The notes under the pieces are model-generated. The model had not been told where the DNA came from. It saw only the letters and a list, made by a program, of their open reading frames with translations, and searched no databases. A DNA stretch of 10,990 nt from an uncultured Alistipes sp. (lineage in GTDB: Bacteria; Bacteroidota; Bacteroidia; Bacteroidales; Rikenellaceae), in contig CAJGDL010000053.1 of NCBI GenBank assembly GCA_904502075.1, forward strand, positions 1 through 10,990, read 5' to 3'. Made by a program: the position numbers and the translations under genes. Of this stretch, positions 7,872-10,990 are shown one piece after another (position 1 is the stretch's first letter; every line of letters begins with the position of its first letter).

Positions 7872-9011
7872 TTACACCTCCTCTTCGTACCACTCCTCCT
7901 CGATCCGGTAGCGGATTCTACCATTGCGGCGCGACTTGGCCGCGGAGCAGGTGGCGGGGAGTGTGTGTACGACACGCAGGGTGCGGTCGATGTAGTGGCG
8001 GTACTTCCCGAGACGGATCAGTGCCCATCCCTCGCGAAAGTCGAAGGCTTCGTCGTAGAGCAGGGGCGTGCGGAAGCCATCGGCTGTCTGGAATCCGGCC
8101 AGTCTTCGGTCGAAGAAAATCTCCAAGCCATCGACCTTGCGCAATGGAAGGCGGAATCCGAGCAACTCCTCAGTGTCGGGAAGTCGATGGTCGGGATGGA
8201 GCAACAGGCGGGCAAGTCGATAGTGAACAGCATCGCCCTGCGAAGCAAAGAGGGTGCAAACTGCTCTATAGGCTTCACACAGAGGTTCTTCGTTCCGTCG
8301 CTGCGGGGTCACCTCTTCGGGGTGGAAGAGAATCCCTTCGCTCCGCGGGAAGCGCCTAATAAGTGTGGGGTCAAGGGCTAGTGCCCGTAGTTGCACGGCC
8401 ATCAGGGTGGCGGGGTAGTGGTCGAGCCAGGCATCGTAGTGGTTGCCCCTGGCGGGGTGTTGCCAGGCAGGGGTTCCCAACTCGGGAGCCAACTTCAGGG
8501 GCTCTTCGGGGAGGTAGCACCCATCGAAGTCGATCAGTTGCAACTCGCCCTCACGGTTAACGACGATATTTTCGGGCTTCAGGTCGCCATGGGCCCAAGG
8601 GGCCTGAAGCAATTCGCTTGCGAGTTGCTCGAATTGTGCCGAAAGGTGGTGGAGAGTATTCCTCTCTTCGGCTTTCGCGGCACGCACCATTACTTGTTCC
8701 AAATTTTCCCCGTCGATCCACTCCTCGACGACCACATCGACCCACTCTCCGGTTGCTCCCTGGTAGAGGTAGAGTTCTCGCTCGAGAAGCGACTCGCCGT
8801 AGAGCAGCGAGAGGTTGCGCGCGGGTCGTTGGGTGTAGCAGCGAAGGCGCAGGGTGCGCCCATGCAGTTGTATCTTGAAGAGGATCGCACTGTTGCCAAT
8901 GTGGTAGATCGGATGGCCATCGGCATGACGACAGAGTGTGAACCCCTCCAGCCGGTGGCACAGTCCATCGGGGTTCTCCAGCGTTTGTAGGTATTGGGTC
9001 AGTGTGTACAT
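7872..9011 (-). CDS. Protein-kinase-like protein with C-terminal WG-repeat region
   Basis: A 379-residue, apparently cytoplasmic protein. The N-terminal two thirds look like a divergent Hanks-type kinase. The catalytic loop is HGDLKPENIVV (D143, K145, N148), the metal site is LIDFDG (D161), and GTPAWQHP (179-186) sits where the activation segment ends. The glycine-rich loop is not recognisable; IGNSAILFK stands near its place. The beta-3 strand reads RLRCY, so arginine (R57) occupies the likely position of the usual ATP-anchoring lysine. Residues about 305-350 (YDEAFDFREGWALIRLGKYRHYID) resemble one WG beta-repeat. The C-terminus is charged and ends in EEEWYEEEV. The ATG at 9011 is preceded on its strand by AAGGG with almost no spacing. 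It lies downstream of slyD but behind a hairpin. Substrate and role are unknown; it could be an active kinase, a pseudokinase or a small-molecule phosphotransferase. Confidence 0.8.
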   Translation of the reverse strand: MYTLTQYLQTLENPDGLCHRLEGFTLCRHADGHPIYHIGNSAILFKIQLHGRTLRLRCYTQRPARNLSLLYGESLLERELYLYQGATGEWVDVVVEEWIDGENLEQVMVRAAKAEERNTLHHLSAQFEQLASELLQAPWAHGDLKPENIVVNREGELQLIDFDGCYLPEEPLKLAPELGTPAWQHPARGNHYDAWLDHYPATLMAVQLRALALDPTLIRRFPRSEGILFHPEEVTPQRRNEEPLCEAYRAVCTLFASQGDAVHYRLARLLLHPDHRLPDTEELLGFRLPLRKVDGLEIFFDRRLAGFQTADGFRTPLLYDEAFDFREGWALIRLGKYRHYIDRTLRVVHTLPATCSAAKSRRNGRIRYRIEEEWYEEEV

Positions 9012-9036
9012 CCCTTGCGAGTTTCCCTTTTAAAGC

Positions 9037-9071
9037 AGAAGAGCACCATCCTCGTGGGGTGGTGCTCTTCT
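9037..9071 (-). terminator. Hairpin between slyD and the kinase-like gene
   Basis: AGAAGAGCACCA (9037-9048) pairs perfectly with TGGTGCTCTTCT (9060-9071), with further pairs inside the loop. Read on the minus strand it is followed by GCTTTAAAA, a weak U-tract. It probably terminates or attenuates slyD transcription. On the plus strand it is followed by CTTTTGTGG, so it could also stop antisense transcription. Confidence 0.6.
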
Positions 9072-9091
9072 CTTTTGTGGTTTTTGGGAGA

Positions 9092-9637
9092 TTAGTTGCA
9101 GCTTCCGCAGTCGCAACCGCCCTCGCCACACTCGCCGCCGCCGCAGTCATCGCAGCCACACGAGCAACCACCCTTCGGAGCCAAATCCTCGGGCGTAACC
9201 TCGCGTACCGAGATCACCTCGACCTCGAAGTTGAGGGTCTTGCCGGCCATCGGGTGGTTGAAGTCCATCTTCACGCTCTCCTCGCCTACCTCGCGGATCG
9301 TGCCGATCATGCGGTTGCCCTGGGCATCGGCCATGGGAACCTGCGAGCCCTCGAAGAGGATGTCCTCGGCGAGCTTGCCGTCCACCATGAAGATCGTCTT
9401 CGGAAGGTCTACAATGGCCTCGGGGTGCAGTTCACCGTAGCCGTCGGCCGGAGCCAGCGTAAACGATACCTTCTCACCGGGCTCCTTACCCAGGATCGCC
9501 TCCTCGAATTTGGGAAGCAACATCCCGGTGCCGAAGATAAACTCCAGGGGCTGACCCGGCATCGACTGATCAGCAATCTGACCATCCACGGTGAGCTTGT
9601 AATCCACAGCCACCATCTTGTTCTGTTCTACTTTCAT
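9092..9637 (-). CDS. slyD: SlyD-type FKBP peptidyl-prolyl cis-trans isomerase
   Basis: Cytoplasmic prolyl isomerase and chaperone, 181 residues from ATG 9637. A TTG four codons upstream (9649) is in frame, but MKVEQNKMVAVDYKLT is the natural family start. The FKBP domain is split: residues 1-70 contain YKLTVDG, PLEFIFGTGMLLPKFEEAI and GYGELHPEA, and residues about 125-147 contain NHPMAGKTLNFEVEVISVREVT. Between them lies the insert-in-flap (IF) chaperone domain, about 73-122, which defines SlyD. The tail after residue 155 holds eight cysteines (158, 160, 162, 165, 170, 175, 177, 180) with glycine and acidic residues and no histidine, a likely metal-binding tail. It lies downstream of infC across a hairpin, so it probably has its own promoter; no clear -7 box was found. 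Confidence 0.92.
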   Translation of the reverse strand: MKVEQNKMVAVDYKLTVDGQIADQSMPGQPLEFIFGTGMLLPKFEEAILGKEPGEKVSFTLAPADGYGELHPEAIVDLPKTIFMVDGKLAEDILFEGSQVPMADAQGNRMIGTIREVGEESVKMDFNHPMAGKTLNFEVEVISVREVTPEDLAPKGGCSCGCDDCGGGECGEGGCDCGSCN

Positions 9638-9682
9638 CTTAAAATTCAAATTTTAGTTTCTACTTTCGTTTCGTTATTTCAC

Positions 9683-9721
9683 ACCAAAAGTTGAGGGTAT
9701 GCTCACACCCTCGCTTTTGGT
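9683..9721 (-). terminator. Hairpin terminator between infC and slyD
   Basis: ACCAAAAG (9683-9690) pairs with CTTTTGGT (9714-9721) and GAGGGT (9693-9698) with ACCCTC (9707-9712), leaving an eight-base loop. On the minus strand the GC core is followed by CAACTTTTGG, so the U-run forms part of the lower stem, as in many A/U-flanked terminators. It sits 25 bases after the infC stop and can act on either strand. Confidence 0.65.
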
Positions 9722-9745
9722 TTCTCCTCATTTGGATGGCCGGAA

Positions 9746-10378
9746 CTACGACTTCTTACCCTTGGGGGCAAGCATCATGTTCATCTTCTTGCCATCGAGT
9801 TTGGGCATCATCTCCACCTTGCCGAACTCCTCGAGGTCGTTGGCAAAGCGCAACAGCAGGATCTCACCTTGCTCCTTGAAGACGATCGAACGACCGCGGA
9901 AGAAGACATAAGCCTTCACCTTGGCACCCTCCTTCAGGAAGTTTTCGGCATGCTTGAGCTTGAAGTTGTAGTCGTGGTCGTCGGTCTGCGGGCCGAAACG
10001 GATCTCCTTGACCACCACCTTGGCCGGGTTGGCCTTGAGCTCCTTGGCCTTGCGCTTCTGTTGGTAGAGGAACTTCGGGTAGTCGGCAATGCGGCATACG
10101 GGCGGAACGGCCTTGGGCGAGATCTCGATGAGGTCGAGCTCCATCTCGTCGGCCAGGCGCAACGCATCGCGGAGCGACATCACCATCGGCTGCTCGATGT
10201 TTTCGCCTACGACACGCACTTCGGGTGCCGTAATCTCGTCGTTGATGCGGTTCGGGTTCTCCTTCTCCGGCTTGCGAGGACCACGCGGGCCGTTGTTGGG
10301 GCCTCCGGCGGGTCGCTGCTGATTGTTGTTGTTCCCCGAGAACTGCGGTCTCGGCTGGAACGGTTTTGGTGCTGCGAT
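9746..10378 (-). CDS. infC: Translation initiation factor IF-3, non-AUG start
   Basis: Binds the 30S subunit, keeps subunits apart and checks start-codon fidelity. The IF-3 N-domain begins at RINDEITAPEVRVVG and continues through SLRDALRLADEMELDLIEISP and PPVCRIADYPKFLY. The C-domain has VKEIRFGPQTDDHDYNFKLKHAENFL and GKVEMMPKLDGKKMNMMLAP. The in-frame GTG at 10219 would cut off conserved RINDEI, so the start is upstream. From there to the in-frame stop at 10409-10411 there is no ATG, GTG or TTG. Candidates are ATC (10378, giving MAAPKPFQPRP, 210 residues) and ATT (10390, 214 residues); ATC is chosen here. Rare AUU/AUC starts are known for infC and support autoregulation by IF-3. Before the core lies a ~43-residue Pro/Asn/Gln/Arg-rich extension. 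The gene follows thrS by about 80 bases. rpmI and rplT, its usual followers, are absent. Confidence 0.92.
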   Translation of the reverse strand: MAAPKPFQPRPQFSGNNNNQQRPAGGPNNGPRGPRKPEKENPNRINDEITAPEVRVVGENIEQPMVMSLRDALRLADEMELDLIEISPKAVPPVCRIADYPKFLYQQKRKAKELKANPAKVVVKEIRFGPQTDDHDYNFKLKHAENFLKEGAKVKAYVFFRGRSIVFKEQGEILLLRFANDLEEFGKVEMMPKLDGKKMNMMLAPKGKKS

Positions 10379-10426
10379 AGCTGTAAAAATTAAATGTTTA
10401 ACTTGTGTTTATAAAGCTTGGTGAGG

Positions 10427-10449
10427 TCGGGGAGGATGACCCTCCCCGA
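10427..10449 (-). promoter_or_regulatory. GC-rich hairpin between thrS and infC
   Basis: TCGGGGAGG (10427-10435) pairs perfectly with CCTCCCCGA (10441-10449) around a five-base loop. On the minus strand it lies just after the thrS stop and about 50 bases before the infC start. No U-tract follows at once (CCTCACCAAG), so it is more likely a processing, stability or partial-termination hairpin than a full terminator. Confidence 0.55.
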
Positions 10450-10456
10450 GCACTCC

Positions 10457-10990
10457 TTACTGCATCTTGTTGGCCTCGATCTCGGTCTGAACCATACCGT
10501 TGATCAGGTCGCGGAACTCGTCGAGGGTCATCTGGCCCTTATCGCCCTCACCCTGAGCGCGAACCGAAACCAGGCGGTCGGCCTGCTCCTTCTCGCCCAC
10601 AATCACCAGATAGGGGATGCGCTTGAGCTCGTTGTCGCGGATCTTACGGCCGATCTTCTCGTTGCGGTCGTCGATCTGGGCGCGCACATCGTTGAGGTTC
10701 AGGTAGTTCACCACCTCGTTGGCGTAGTCGTTATACTTCTCCGAGATGGGGAGTACCACCACCTGATCGGGCGAGAGCCACAGGGGGAACTTACCGCCCG
10801 TGTGCTCCAACAATACGGCCACGAAACGCTCCATAGAGCCAAACGGCGCACGGTGAATCATAATCGGGCGGTGCAACTTATCGTCGTTACCCTTGTAAGT
10901 AAGGTCGAAACGCTCGGGCAAGTTGTAGTCCACCTGAATAGTACCCAACTGCCAGCTGCGGCCCAGAGCATCCTTCACCATAAAGTCCAA
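10457..10990 (-). CDS. thrS: Threonyl-tRNA synthetase, C-terminal part (5'-partial)
   Basis: Charges tRNA-Thr with threonine in the cytoplasm. Only the last ~178 residues lie in the window; the frame stays open through the right edge, so the start is beyond 10990. Visible are the end of the class II catalytic core, with QVDYNLPERFDLTY and motif 3 in HRAPFGSMERFVAVLLEH, and then the anticodon-binding domain from FPLWLSPDQVVVLP through RIPYLVIVGEKE to the stop. These motifs separate ThrRS from other class II synthetases. infC follows on the same strand, as in the widespread thrS-infC order. Nothing looks unusual in the visible part. Confidence 0.95.
   Translation of the reverse strand: MDFMVKDALGRSWQLGTIQVDYNLPERFDLTYKGNDDKLHRPIMIHRAPFGSMERFVAVLLEHTGGKFPLWLSPDQVVVLPISEKYNDYANEVVNYLNLNDVRAQIDDRNEKIGRKIRDNELKRIPYLVIVGEKEQADRLVSVRAQGEGDKGQMTLDEFRDLINGMVQTEIEANKMQ

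Noticed and set aside
7541..7911. Short plus-strand frames with repeated peptides
   Set aside because: They come from the 104-bp tandem units, whose period shifts frame, so the repeated peptide appears in different frames. This is non-coding repeat DNA.
7803..8990. Plus-strand open frames opposite the kinase-like gene
   Set aside because: The minus strand encodes clear HGDLKPEN and WG-type motifs; the plus-strand translations are low-quality shadows.

Overview
The window reads as a chromosomal housekeeping segment from a Bacteroidales bacterium, most likely Alistipes or a close relative in the Rikenellaceae. This rests on protein character (Bacteroidetes-type DUF3417 glucan phosphorylase, GH133 debranching enzyme, GT4 glycogen-synthase-like enzyme, GH57 amylase), GC-rich codon use with frequent TCG serine codons, near absence of Shine-Dalgarno sequences, and a TAnnTTTG-like promoter. 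The genus is inferred, not proven.

Left part, plus strand (1-7519): a storage-polysaccharide block. An alpha-glucan phosphorylase gene (5' end outside the window) is followed by a structured repeat and an intrinsic terminator. After about 350 gene-free bases comes a three-gene operon: glycogen debranching enzyme, GT4 glycogen-synthase-like glycosyltransferase (4-nt gap) and GH57 alpha-amylase-type glycoside hydrolase (47-nt gap). Together these would build, debranch and degrade an intracellular alpha-glucan, with the phosphorylase releasing glucose-1-phosphate.

Middle (7520-7871): a 352-base gene-free stretch with a second copy of the structured repeat, fused to two tandem 104-bp units. The two structured copies (2539-2657 and 7520-7643) sit exactly at the 3' ends of the two plus-strand transcription units. 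They share arm sequences, mismatch positions and at least one compensated base pair, and are the most interesting signal in the window.

Right part, minus strand (10990 down to 7872): threonyl-tRNA synthetase (C-terminal part only), translation initiation factor IF-3 with no ATG start available (an AUC or AUU start is implied), a SlyD-type peptidyl-prolyl isomerase with a cysteine-rich tail, and a protein-kinase-like protein with a C-terminal WG-repeat region. Hairpins separate thrS/infC, infC/slyD and slyD/kinase. The two gene blocks converge on the middle repeat region.

No RNA genes, insertion sequences, CRISPR arrays or phage genes were found. Apart from the repeat family and several protein oddities this is an ordinary core-genome region.
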